NCBI GenBank assembly: GCA_965198485.1
Contig: CBDAPQ010000005.1
Span: forward strand, 3,410,001-3,474,000
Length of the DNA: 64,000 bases
Reading direction: 5' to 3'
Source: RH-AL1 sp965198485
Lineage (GTDB): Bacteria; Pseudomonadota; Alphaproteobacteria; Rhizobiales; Beijerinckiaceae
The notes under the pieces are model-generated. The model saw only the letters and a program-made list of their open reading frames with translations, was not told the DNA's origin and made no database searches. Position numbers and translations under genes: made by a program. This document shows positions 1-7,966 of the stretch, piece after piece; within the stretch, counting starts at the first letter, position 1, and each line of letters starts with the position of its first letter.

Positions 1-915
1 CAGCTGCGAAACGGTGCTGGACCGGATGATCTCGGGCAAGGTGTCGAGGTTGGCGCCGGAGAGGCGGAAGCGCGCCGCCTGCTGGTAGCGGGCGAGCTTC
101 TCGGCGGTATCGGTCGAGGACACCGCGAGCTGCTGGTTCAGGTCCTGCAGCTGTTGCTCGCTGACCGTGATGTTGCCCTGCGACATGTTGGTGGTCGTGA
201 GATCGTGACTCTGCCGGAACGCGGCGACGGCGCTCTCCGACTGGCGAACCTGGTCGCGGAGGCGTCCGAGCCGTTCCTCGAAGAACGTTGCGGCCTGCTG
301 CACCGATTTGACATGCACGTCGATCTGGTCCTCGACGTAGGTCGAGGCGAGAGAGTTGGCGAGCCGCGTGGCCTTGGCCGCATCCTTCGAGGAGACCGAG
401 ATCGAGAGCACGTAGGTCTTGGCGACGCGAACGACTTCGACCTTGCCGAAGAGATGCACGATGACGGGCGCGAGCTTGGGATCGATGCCTTCGAGCGAAG
501 GGACCTCGGCCTTCTTCAGCTTGACGCCCTTGAAAAGGCCGAGAAGACGGTCGAGCAGGCCGGGCTTCGCAGAGGCCGCAAACTCGGGATCCTCGGCGAG
601 ATCGTCTTTCTCGATCACCTTGGCGAGGAGGCGGGTCGAAGTGATGATGGACACTTGGCTGTCGACGATCGAGGAATCGAGCGAAGAATCCGAAGCGCCG
701 GCATCGTTGCCGAACATATGCTGCTTGCGCGGGTCCAGCAGGATCTGCGACGTCGCCGTGTAGACCGGCGTCATCATGAGACAGGCGAGGCCGGCGAGCA
801 CCGCGCAGGCGACGGCGGTCCCGATCACGAGCCGCCAGCGTTTTCCAACGAAGCGCTGCACCTCGCCGAGATCGAGGCGGTCGAGATCGCGACTGGCGTC
901 AGATGGTGGCGACAT
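1..915 (-). CDS. Polysaccharide chain-length determinant (Wzz/ExoP-like), partial
   Basis: This gene starts with ATG at 913-915 and runs off the left edge, so only the first 305 codons are seen. The N-terminus is MSPPSDASRDLDRLDLGEVQ, followed by a membrane segment at about residues 30-50 (VIGTAVACAVLAGLACLMM) and the Wzz-type motif TPVYTATSQILLDP. A predicted periplasmic coiled coil follows (QQAATFFEERLGRLRDQVRQ). The family controls exopolysaccharide or O-antigen chain length at the inner membrane. Whether a C-terminal tyrosine-kinase domain (as in ExoP or GumC-type fusions) is present cannot be judged because the 3' part is outside the window. It lies downstream of the GH16 gene on the same strand, and glycosyltransferases sit just beyond, so it belongs to a polysaccharide locus. 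Confidence 0.85.
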   Translation of the reverse strand, partial: MSPPSDASRDLDRLDLGEVQRFVGKRWRLVIGTAVACAVLAGLACLMMTPVYTATSQILLDPRKQHMFGNDAGASDSSLDSSIVDSQVSIITSTRLLAKVIEKDDLAEDPEFAASAKPGLLDRLLGLFKGVKLKKAEVPSLEGIDPKLAPVIVHLFGKVEVVRVAKTYVLSISVSSKDAAKATRLANSLASTYVEDQIDVHVKSVQQAATFFEERLGRLRDQVRQSESAVAAFRQSHDLTTTNMSQGNITVSEQQLQDLNQQLAVSSTDTAEKLARYQQAARFRLSGANLDTLPEIIRSSTVSQL

Positions 916-989
916 GGGTCACGAGAACTCTTGCAAAGGAACCTGACGCACGTGCGAGATGGCTTGCGGCGTCGCCGCGACCGCCTAAT

Positions 990-1018
990 GAAAGCTAATC
1001 AAACAGTCTTAAGCTTTC
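990..1018. repeat. Inverted repeat upstream of the chain-length gene
   Basis: GAAAGCT at 990-996 is repeated inverted as AGCTTTC at 1012-1018, with a 15-nt AT-rich centre. It lies in the 227-bp gap between the GH16 stop and the start of the chain-length gene. It could be an operator or an mRNA hairpin; nothing decides between these. Confidence 0.3.
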
Positions 1019-1142
1019 CTGTGCGCCCGCGCGCCGTGCCGGTAGCCCGACGCGCGGTTCTGCCGCTCGGCGTGGAGGCTCATCGCAAGCTTAGTCGTAG
1101 ACGCGCTCGACGCCATGCAACGGCTGCCCTTCGGATCGATCG

Positions 1143-1958
1143 TCATTTCCGCAGGTAGGCGGCGATCGACTTGACGTACATGAATGACGGGTTCGGGGTC
1201 TTGTCGATCGGCCAGCCCGAGCCGAGCGCCAGGTTCGCCAGGATGTACATCGGTTGGCGGTATTCGGGGCGCGTCGGCGTGCGCCAGACCTGCTTTCGAT
1301 TGAAATAGAAGGTCACCCAGTCGTGGTCGATCGCGACGCCGTAGCGATTGAAGTCGGCCGTGGCGCTGCCGGACGGGATAGGCACCACCGCTCCGTCGCC
1401 GAAGGTTTGCTTTCCATCGTACCACGTATGGACGTTGGCGTGGTACTCGTTGTCCGCACGGCCGTAATACTCGAAGACGTCGATCTCGGCCCCGGGCTTG
1501 GTGTCGATTCCCATCAGCCAGAACCCCGGCCAGGTACCCGGCCCCGGCGGCAGCTTGGTCTCGATCTCGAAGTAGCCAAAGAGCTGGGCGAAGCCGCCTG
1601 TTCCGCCGGGACCCTGACGATCACGCGAGCTGATCAGGCCCGAGCGCCACTTGCCGTCGGCGTCCCTGCGCGCCTCGATGCGTAGGAACCCGCTCGCGGT
1701 CTGGAACGGAAAGCCAAGCTCGGGATCGGTGAACTCGGCATCGCCGAAATCGCCGTGCCAGGGCGTGTGCGCGATCCACCGCGTGCCCGGCCCCCAGGCC
1801 GAGACGTCGAAGTGCTCGAAGTCTTCCGAAAAGGTCTTGCGGTATTCCGTGAGATCGAGGCGCGAGCCGCTATCGGCGCCGGTCGCGGCCGGGCTCGCAT
1901 CGCAGGCTGCCAGACCAAGGCAAGCGGCGAACGCGATCAGCTTGCGGTGGTGGATCAT
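1143..1958 (-). CDS. GH16 family beta-glycanase, lipoprotein
   Basis: The product is 271 aa with a lipoprotein signal peptide: MIHHRKLIAFAACLGLAAC carries the lipobox LAAC at residues 16-19. The GH16 catalytic signature is visible as GAEIDVFEYYG, in which the two Glu residues of the E-x-D-x-x-E motif are the expected nucleophile and acid/base. GH16 enzymes cleave beta-1,3 or beta-1,4 glucans and galactans; in rhizobia ExoK-type members trim succinoglycan. Position next to a Wzz-like protein and glycosyltransferases suggests it processes the polysaccharide made here, but its substrate is inferred only. The ATG at 1956-1958 follows a purine-rich site (GAGAGAGGG) at good spacing. It is divergent from the GT4 genes. 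Confidence 0.88.
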   Translation of the reverse strand: MIHHRKLIAFAACLGLAACDASPAATGADSGSRLDLTEYRKTFSEDFEHFDVSAWGPGTRWIAHTPWHGDFGDAEFTDPELGFPFQTASGFLRIEARRDADGKWRSGLISSRDRQGPGGTGGFAQLFGYFEIETKLPPGPGTWPGFWLMGIDTKPGAEIDVFEYYGRADNEYHANVHTWYDGKQTFGDGAVVPIPSGSATADFNRYGVAIDHDWVTFYFNRKQVWRTPTRPEYRQPMYILANLALGSGWPIDKTPNPSFMYVKSIAAYLRK

Positions 1959-2136
1959 CTTGCAACCCTCTCTCCGGGATTTCTCCCGCAGAAGCTTGAA
2001 GGGAGGATGAAGCCGACCGCTCGCATAAAGCGCGCCTTGCTTAACGCGGGTTCAAGGCCGCACGCCATGTCCCTTTTGTCGTTTAGCACCGCCCGGTAAG
2101 GATTGCGTGCTTAGTTGACGTGCAAAGGATGTGATC

Positions 2137-3300
2137 ATGCGCGTCGCGATCGTTCACTATTGGCTCGTCGGTATGCGTGGCGGCGAAAAAGTGCTGGAGG
2201 AGTTCTGCCGGCTTTATCCGCACGCCGACATCTTCACCCACGTCTACGTGCCGGAAAGGACCAGCGCGCTCATCAAGCGGCATCGCATCACCACCACCTT
2301 CATCGCCCGACTGCCGTTCGCCGCGAAGCTCTACAAGAAATACCTGCCGTTGATGCCCGCTGCGCTCGAGGAGCTCGACCTCACCGGCTACGAGCTCGTG
2401 ATCTCGTCGGAGTCGGGCCCGGCCAAGGGCGTCATCACTCATCCCAACGCGGTGCACATCTGCTACTGCCACTCGCCGATGCGCTATCTTTGGGACCAGT
2501 ACCACACCTACCGCGACAATTCCGGGCTGCTGACCAGGCTGTTCATGTCCGTGACGATGCCGTTCCTGAGGGTGTGGGACATTTCGTCCGCCGCTCGCGT
2601 CGATCGTTTCGTCGCCAACTCCCGCTTCATCGCGCGACGCATCGCCAAGGCCTACCGCCGCGATGCCGCCGTGATCTTCCCGCCCGTGGACGTCGACGCC
2701 TTCACGATCACCGAGGCCCCCAGGCGCGACTTCTATCTCTGCGCCGGACAACTCGTGCCCTACAAGCGGGTCGACCTCGCGATCGCCGCCTGCAACAGGC
2801 TCGGCCGGCACCTCGTGATCGTCGGTACGGGACCCGAGACGGCGCGGCTGCGCGCGATGGCCGGCCCCACGATCGAATTCAAGGGTTGGGCGTCCTTCGC
2901 GGATCTTCAGGACCTCACCCGCAACTGCCGAGCCCTGCTGTTTCCCGGCGAGGAGGACTTCGGCATCGTGCCGCTCGAGGCGATGGCGGCCGGCCGGCCG
3001 GTCATCGCCTACGGCTCCGGCGGTGCGATCGACACGGTCCTCGAGGGCGAGACCGGCGTCTTCTTCCACGAGCAGACGGTGGAGGCGCTGCAGGCCGCGA
3101 TCGAACGCTGCGAGAGCATTGAGGGCGGCTTTGACCCGCAGCGCATCCGCCGCCATGCCCTCGGCTTCGGGGGGGACATCTTCCGCGACACGTTTCGGGC
3201 CTTCGTCGAGACGACCATGCGCGACGTGTCCGGCCATCGGTCGCCGGCCCTCGACACAAGTAAGGAAGACGGGGTGTCCTTCGCGGAGGCGGCAGAATGA
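2137..3300 (+). CDS. Glycosyltransferase family 4
   Basis: This 387-aa GT-B fold enzyme starts MRVAIVHYWLVGMRGGEKVL. An upstream GTG at 2131 is too close to the AAGGA site at 2126-2130, while ATG at 2137 has proper spacing, so 2137 is preferred. The C-terminal Rossmann half carries the retaining GT4 signature GEEDFGIVPLEAMAAGRPVI with its E-x7-E pattern (PF00534 type). Such enzymes add sugars from nucleotide-sugar donors to lipid-linked polysaccharide repeats at the cytoplasmic face. It is first in a pair: its TGA overlaps the ATG of the next glycosyltransferase (ATGA at 3297-3300). Donor and acceptor cannot be told from sequence. Confidence 0.88.
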   Translation: MRVAIVHYWLVGMRGGEKVLEEFCRLYPHADIFTHVYVPERTSALIKRHRITTTFIARLPFAAKLYKKYLPLMPAALEELDLTGYELVISSESGPAKGVITHPNAVHICYCHSPMRYLWDQYHTYRDNSGLLTRLFMSVTMPFLRVWDISSAARVDRFVANSRFIARRIAKAYRRDAAVIFPPVDVDAFTITEAPRRDFYLCAGQLVPYKRVDLAIAACNRLGRHLVIVGTGPETARLRAMAGPTIEFKGWASFADLQDLTRNCRALLFPGEEDFGIVPLEAMAAGRPVIAYGSGGAIDTVLEGETGVFFHEQTVEALQAAIERCESIEGGFDPQRIRRHALGFGGDIFRDTFRAFVETTMRDVSGHRSPALDTSKEDGVSFAEAAE

Positions 3301-4448
3301 GCCCGGCTCTCTGGTCCATCAACGGGCGTTACCTCACCCAGCCGCAGACCGGCGTGCAGCGCTACGCCGGCGAAATCACCCGCGCCATCGACGCCGCGCT
3401 CGCGCGCGACGAGGCCGCCGCGCGGTCCACGCGCTGGGAGCTGCTCCTGCCCGCCGACTGCGACCCGCAGCCACACCTCGACGCCATCGCCGTGCGCCGT
3501 GCCGACCGCGGCACCGGGCACGTCTGGGAACAGTTGGTGCTTCCATTCGTGGCGAAGGGTGGCCTCGTCAACTTCGCCAACCTCGGTCCGCTGGCGCATG
3601 GGCGCCAGATCGTGTGCATGCACGACGCCAACGTCTTCCTCGAGCCGGCGAGCTATTCGCGCGCCTTCCGGCTCGCCTACAGGGCGCTGTTCCCTGCCCT
3701 GGCGCGACGCTGTCGCGCGGTCACCACCGTCTCCGCTTTCTCCGCGAAGATGCTGCGCGAGTTCGGCGTCGTCGGGACGCGCCCGGCCCAGGTCATCGCG
3801 AACGGGCACGAGCATGCCCTGCGCTGGAACGCCGAAGCCTCGCCGTTCGCCGCGCCGGACCGGTTCCCGCGACCCTACGTCTTCGCACTCGGCAGCCGCG
3901 CGCGTCACAAACAGCTTGACCTGCTGCTCAGACTGGCGCCGGCCCTCGACGCGCTCGGCCTCGACCTGGTGGTGTCGGGCGGTCGCGCCTCGATCTTCGC
4001 CGCGACCGGCAACGGTGAACGCGAGGCCGCGCCGAACGTCCACACCGTCGGCTTCGTCGGCGACGATGATCTCGCCGCGCTCTTCCAAGGGGCGCTGTGC
4101 TTCGCCTTTCCCTCGCGCACCGAGGGCTTCGGCCTGCCGTTGCTCGAAGCCATGGTGCACGGCGCACCGATCGTGTCCTCCGACCGTGCCAGCATGCCCG
4201 AAGTGTGCGGCAACGCCGCGCTCTACGCGCCCGCCGACGCGCCGATGATCTGGCTCGAGCAGATCCGCCGCCTCGCCGCCGATCCGGGCTTGCGCGAGGA
4301 CCTGCGTCGAAAAGGGCGCCAGCGCTACCCGTCGTTCTCCTGGGCGGCGGGTGCGGAGCGCTACCTGGCGCTGGCGCAGCAGCTCTCCCCCGCGGCAGTC
4401 CGCCCGTCGCCCGCGACGCAGACGGCCCGCCGCACCGCGCTAGACTAG
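3297..4448 (+). CDS. Glycosyltransferase family 4
   Basis: This second GT4 enzyme (383 aa) is translationally coupled to the previous one through a 4-base ATGA overlap. The N-terminus MSPALWSINGRYLTQPQTGV contains the common RYLTQPQTGVQRYAGE donor-domain loop. The C-terminal signature TEGFGLPLLEAMVHGAPIV and the following SDRASMPEVCGNAA are typical of mannosyl- and glucosyl-transferases of the family. The tail after about residue 360 is proline and alanine rich and probably disordered. It likely acts in the same polysaccharide assembly pathway as its partner. The downstream GT2 gene is convergent, with only 10 bp between the two stop codons. Confidence 0.87.
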   Translation: MSPALWSINGRYLTQPQTGVQRYAGEITRAIDAALARDEAAARSTRWELLLPADCDPQPHLDAIAVRRADRGTGHVWEQLVLPFVAKGGLVNFANLGPLAHGRQIVCMHDANVFLEPASYSRAFRLAYRALFPALARRCRAVTTVSAFSAKMLREFGVVGTRPAQVIANGHEHALRWNAEASPFAAPDRFPRPYVFALGSRARHKQLDLLLRLAPALDALGLDLVVSGGRASIFAATGNGEREAAPNVHTVGFVGDDDLAALFQGALCFAFPSRTEGFGLPLLEAMVHGAPIVSSDRASMPEVCGNAALYAPADAPMIWLEQIRRLAADPGLREDLRRKGRQRYPSFSWAAGAERYLALAQQLSPAAVRPSPATQTARRTALD

Positions 4449-4458
4449 GCCTACCGGC

Positions 4459-5367
4459 TCAGCGTGTCGCCGGGCTCGCGATCCCGGCGCTCGGTGCGAT
4501 GGCACGGCGGGCGGACCCGGTCTTCATGCGCCAGCCTTCCCAGCGACCGGCGACGACGTTGCGGCAGTAGTTGGCCTGCGCCAAGTCACCCTTCAGGAAG
4601 GCCATGGACCCGCGTACCATCGGCCGCAGCATCCAGTTCGCGACCTGAAGACGCGAGAAACCGTGGCGCCGCAGCACGTACCCGAAGCCCCTCGCATAGG
4701 CTCTGCCCTTGCGGAGCATCGTCGGCGAGCGGACGTCGAGTTCGGCGTGATGCCCGAAGACGCTCGGATCGAACACGCAGGCGTAGCCTTCTGCCAGCAC
4801 GCGCAGCATGATGTCCTGCGCCTCGCAGGATTGCCAAGGCGTCGCCGCGCCGACGCCGATCTCGGGATCGTAGCCGTCGACGGCGTCGAGCACCTCGCGC
4901 TTGAAGAACACCATCCATTCGATGCCGGTGGTCCAGACCGTGGCCCGGTCGATGCGAGTGACGACCTGCTCGAAGCGCCCGTTGATGTCGCGCCCGTCCT
5001 CGCTCGCAGCGCGCCCGGCGAGGACGTCGGCTCCGAGCTCGGACATGCGCGCGAGCGCATGGTCGAGGACGTGCGGCGGATACCAGCAATCGTCGTCGGG
5101 AAAGAGCAGCACCGAGCCGCGCGCCAGCAGCGTGCCACTGTTGCGGGCGCGGCTGGCCCCGACCTCCCGCGGCGTGCGCAGGTGCCGGATCGGAAAGGTC
5201 CAGCCCTCCTTCTCCGGCGTACCGACCCGCTCGTCGGCGTTCTGGTCGACGACGATCACCTCGAAATCACGGAACGTCTGCGCGTCCAGGCTGCGGAACA
5301 GGTCCTCGAAGGGTGAAGGACGCCCTTTCGTCGCGACGACGAGCGAAACCACGGGCGATATGGACAC
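4459..5367 (-). CDS. Glycosyltransferase family 2
   Basis: The product is a 302-aa GT-A fold enzyme. The N-terminus SISPVVSLVVATKGRPSPFE is a nucleotide-binding strand typical of GT2, and FPDDDCWYPPHVLDHAL carries the DDD/DxD-type metal and donor motif. I place the start at GTG 5365-5367 because an ideal AGGAGG lies 6 nt upstream (5374-5379); an in-frame GTG at 5382 would put that site inside the gene. No membrane segments are evident, so it is a soluble or peripheral cytoplasmic enzyme. It is convergent with the GT4 pair and probably serves the same exopolysaccharide. Donor and acceptor are unknown. Confidence 0.85.
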   Translation of the reverse strand: MSISPVVSLVVATKGRPSPFEDLFRSLDAQTFRDFEVIVVDQNADERVGTPEKEGWTFPIRHLRTPREVGASRARNSGTLLARGSVLLFPDDDCWYPPHVLDHALARMSELGADVLAGRAASEDGRDINGRFEQVVTRIDRATVWTTGIEWMVFFKREVLDAVDGYDPEIGVGAATPWQSCEAQDIMLRVLAEGYACVFDPSVFGHHAELDVRSPTMLRKGRAYARGFGYVLRRHGFSRLQVANWMLRPMVRGSMAFLKGDLAQANYCRNVVAGRWEGWRMKTGSARRAIAPSAGIASPATR

Positions 5368-5486
5368 GAGCGGCCTCCTCACGACCTGGACCGGAACGGT
5401 CCATCATGAGCGCACGGCTCGCGGATCGAGGCCAGCACGCGCCGTGCTTATCGGTCGACAGGCCTAACGAAGGGTTAACCGCGCGA

Positions 5487-5999
5487 TCAGTCTGAAGGTG
5501 CCGGCGCGGTCGGCGGACGCGACTGCATCCGCTGCTCCCAGCGCCCCGCCTCGTCCTGCTGCCAATAAGCCAAAGCGAAGCCCGCCCCTTTGAGGCGGCT
5601 CCACTGCCCGCGCGCGGCCTCCAGCTCGGCCTCGTTGCGGCCGTCGAAGAGCAGCATCACGCGTTCGTAGGCCGGCGCGTCCGGCGCCAGGTTGATCTCC
5701 GCGCCCTCGATGTAGATGCGCAGCGCAGCCCCATTCGGGTTCTCCGCGACGGTGGTCAGCGCGATCGGCTGGCGGGCCGCGCGCGGATCGTCGGCGAGGC
5801 CGTGCGGCAGGAAGCCGTCGTCCTTGAAGCTCCACAGCAGGTCGTCGAGCGCCTTCAGGCGCAGCTTGTCGACCGTCTGCACCGCTACGCGCCAGCCCCG
5901 CTCGAGCGCCTTGCCGGCGAGGATCGGCAGCACCTGCTCCAAAGGCTGGCGCTGCAGATGATAGAACCAGACCTCCAAGCGCCGGCTCTCCCCGGTCAC
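5487..5999 (-). CDS. holC: DNA polymerase III subunit chi
   Basis: This 170-aa protein matches HolC, the clamp-loader chi subunit that links DNA polymerase III to SSB. The conserved opening LEVWFYHLQRQPLEQVLPIL and the segment RGWRVAVQT are visible, as is YERVMLLFDGRNEAELEAAR near the C-terminus. The start is uncertain: GTG at 5997-5999 is used here, 16 bp after the pepA stop, but a TTG at 5978 has a better Shine-Dalgarno (GGGGAG). The pepA-holC pairing is a common alphaproteobacterial arrangement and supports the call and co-transcription. Confidence 0.88.
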   Translation of the reverse strand: MTGESRRLEVWFYHLQRQPLEQVLPILAGKALERGWRVAVQTVDKLRLKALDDLLWSFKDDGFLPHGLADDPRAARQPIALTTVAENPNGAALRIYIEGAEINLAPDAPAYERVMLLFDGRNEAELEAARGQWSRLKGAGFALAYWQQDEAGRWEQRMQSRPPTAPAPSD

Positions 6000-6015
6000 A
6001 ATGCGGCGTCGCGGC

Positions 6016-7608
6016 TCAGCCCGCCTCGTAATGGTCCTCGACGAGACGATTCAGCAGCCGCACGCCCCAGCCCGAGCCCCAGCTCTGGTTGATGTCGTTC
6101 GAGGGCGCCGCCATGCCCATGCCGGCGATGTCGAGATGCGCCCAAGGCACGTCGTTGACGAAGCGCTGGATGAACTGCGCCGCGGTGATCGAGCCGGCGT
6201 GACGCCCGCCCGAGTTCTTCACGTCGGCGAATTTCGAGTCGATGAGCTTGTCGTAGGCCGGTGCCAGCGGCATCCGCCACAGCTTCTCGCCGGTGGCCTT
6301 GCCGGCGGCGAGGATGCGCTCGGCAAGCTCGTCGTTGTTGGCGAAGAGGCCGGCGTGCTCCTGGCCCAGCGCCACGATGATCGCGCCCGTCAGCGTGGCG
6401 AGGTCGATCATGAAGGCCGGCTTGTACTTGTCCTGCACATACCAGCACACGTCGGCGAGTACGAGGCGGCCTTCGGCGTCGGTGTTGATGATCTCGATCG
6501 TCTGCCCCGACATCGATTTGACGATGTCGCCCGGCCGCTGCGCATCGGGGCCCGGCATGTTCTCGACGAGGCCGACCGCGCCGATCACGTTGGCCTTGGC
6601 CTTGCGGCCGGCCAGCGCCTGCATGAGGCCGACGACGCAGGCGGCACCCGCCATGTCACCCTTCATGTCCTCCATGCCGCCCGAGGGCTTGATGGAAATG
6701 CCGCCGGTGTCGAAGGTCACGCCCTTTCCGATGAAGGCGATGGGCTTGGCCGCCTCGGTGCCCTCGACCGACTCGCCGGCGCCGTTCCAGCGCATGATCA
6801 CGATGCGGCCGGGCCGGGCCGAGCCCTGCGACACGCCGACGATGGCGCCCATGCCGAGCTGCTCCATCGCCGCGATGTCGAGCACCTCAACCTCTACGCC
6901 GAGTTCCTTGAGAAAGCCGAGCCGCTCGGCGAAGGCCTCGGGGTAGAGCACGTTCGGCGGCTCGTTGACGAGCGAGCGGGCGGTGATGACGCCCTCGGCG
7001 ACCGGATCGTGACCGTTGCCGGCATGCGCGGGATCCGGCACGGCGATCGTGATCCTCGTCCCGCCGCCGTCCTCCGGCTCGTCCTTCTTCTTCTTTGTCT
7101 TGTAGGTGTCGAACTTGTAGTCGCGCAGCCTCAGGCCTGTGGCGAAGTCGTTGGCGGCCCTTCGGGCATCCGGCACCGGACGCGGCAGGTCGAAGAGCAC
7201 GGTCGCCGAGGTGCCCCGTCCGACCTTGCCGGCGACGACGCCACCGAGATTCGTCGGCTCGAGCGGCTTGTCGTCCTTGCCCGCGGCTTCGTCGTTGGGC
7301 TGGCCATGTCGGTTGCCCGCGGCATGGCCGTTCTCGCCAGGCTTCCTGTCGCTGCCGACGCCGATCACGAGCAAGCGATCGGCCTCGATGCCGCCCGGTG
7401 CAATGATATCGAGGGCGCTGCCCGACTTGCCCTTGAACTTGGCCGCGCCCGCCGCCTTCCTCACCAGCGCCGTGCCGGCCTCACCGAGCACGGCCGCGGT
7501 CCGCTCGGCGAACGCGAGGTCGCCCGAGGCGAAGACCACCAAGGTGCGGCCGCTCTCGGCCTTGGCATCAGCGAGCGCGGCGTAATCGATCTTGATGGTC
7601 TCGGACAT
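6016..7608 (-). CDS. pepA: Leucyl aminopeptidase (M17)
   Basis: This 530-aa M17 cytosolic aminopeptidase removes N-terminal residues from peptides using two metal ions. The metal and catalytic motifs are present: GKGVTFDTGGISIKPSGGM with the metal-binding Lys and Asp, and NTDAEGRLVLADV, the family signature. ATG at 7606-7608 (MSETIKIDYAALADAK) follows AAGGGA at suitable spacing, so an upstream in-frame Met at 7710 is rejected. The protein is slightly longer than the usual 490-500 aa because the linker between the N-terminal and catalytic domains carries a Gly/Asn/Asp-rich stretch (GENGHAAGNRHGQPNDEA) and a charged KTKKKKDEPEDGGG run. It is followed by holC and divergent from lptG. Confidence 0.95.
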   Translation of the reverse strand: MSETIKIDYAALADAKAESGRTLVVFASGDLAFAERTAAVLGEAGTALVRKAAGAAKFKGKSGSALDIIAPGGIEADRLLVIGVGSDRKPGENGHAAGNRHGQPNDEAAGKDDKPLEPTNLGGVVAGKVGRGTSATVLFDLPRPVPDARRAANDFATGLRLRDYKFDTYKTKKKKDEPEDGGGTRITIAVPDPAHAGNGHDPVAEGVITARSLVNEPPNVLYPEAFAERLGFLKELGVEVEVLDIAAMEQLGMGAIVGVSQGSARPGRIVIMRWNGAGESVEGTEAAKPIAFIGKGVTFDTGGISIKPSGGMEDMKGDMAGAACVVGLMQALAGRKAKANVIGAVGLVENMPGPDAQRPGDIVKSMSGQTIEIINTDAEGRLVLADVCWYVQDKYKPAFMIDLATLTGAIIVALGQEHAGLFANNDELAERILAAGKATGEKLWRMPLAPAYDKLIDSKFADVKNSGGRHAGSITAAQFIQRFVNDVPWAHLDIAGMGMAAPSNDINQSWGSGWGVRLLNRLVEDHYEAG

Positions 7609-7966
7609 CTCATTCCCTTGGTGCCGGGTCGCCGCGCGAAGCAGGGCGACACGCGGCGGCTGGCGCAATCGGAGGGCATCTTTAGTACCCGCCACGAGCG
7701 AGGCAAGCATCGTTTGGCGGCCGTAGCGCGGCTGTGTGGCCTGCGCACACTAGGCCGCCGCTGCCGGTGGGCCTAAGCCGAGGCGATGCCCGCGGCGGGT
7801 CGCTGCCGGGTCGCTTCGGTCGGTCACATGTCTCGCTGCCCTTTCCTTCGAACATCGGTAGCGCGCCCTAGCCGGGCGGCGGCCGATCACGATCGCATGA
7901 TCGGTGGCTCTGCCTCGCTCGTGCCGCCGATGATGCGATAAGGCATGGAATGCTCGGCGCTTCGCC
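7609..7966. other. Divergent intergenic region between pepA and lptG
   Basis: This 358-bp gap separates divergent pepA and lptG. It carries no convincing ORF and no recognisable lptF remnant on either strand. The only structure I see is the inverted repeat at 7883-7904. Promoters for both genes are expected here, but I cannot place confident -35/-10 boxes. Confidence 0.6.
7883..7904. repeat. Perfect 7-bp inverted repeat upstream of lptG
   Basis: CCGATCA at 7883-7889 is matched inverted by TGATCGG at 7898-7904 around the centre CGATCGCA. It ends 62 bp before the lptG start. It could be a regulator site; the evidence is symmetry only. Confidence 0.3.

Noticed and set aside
6001..7776. A 591-aa plus-strand frame opposite pepA
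   Set aside because: Shadow of pepA; composition is His/Arg/Gly-rich without motifs.
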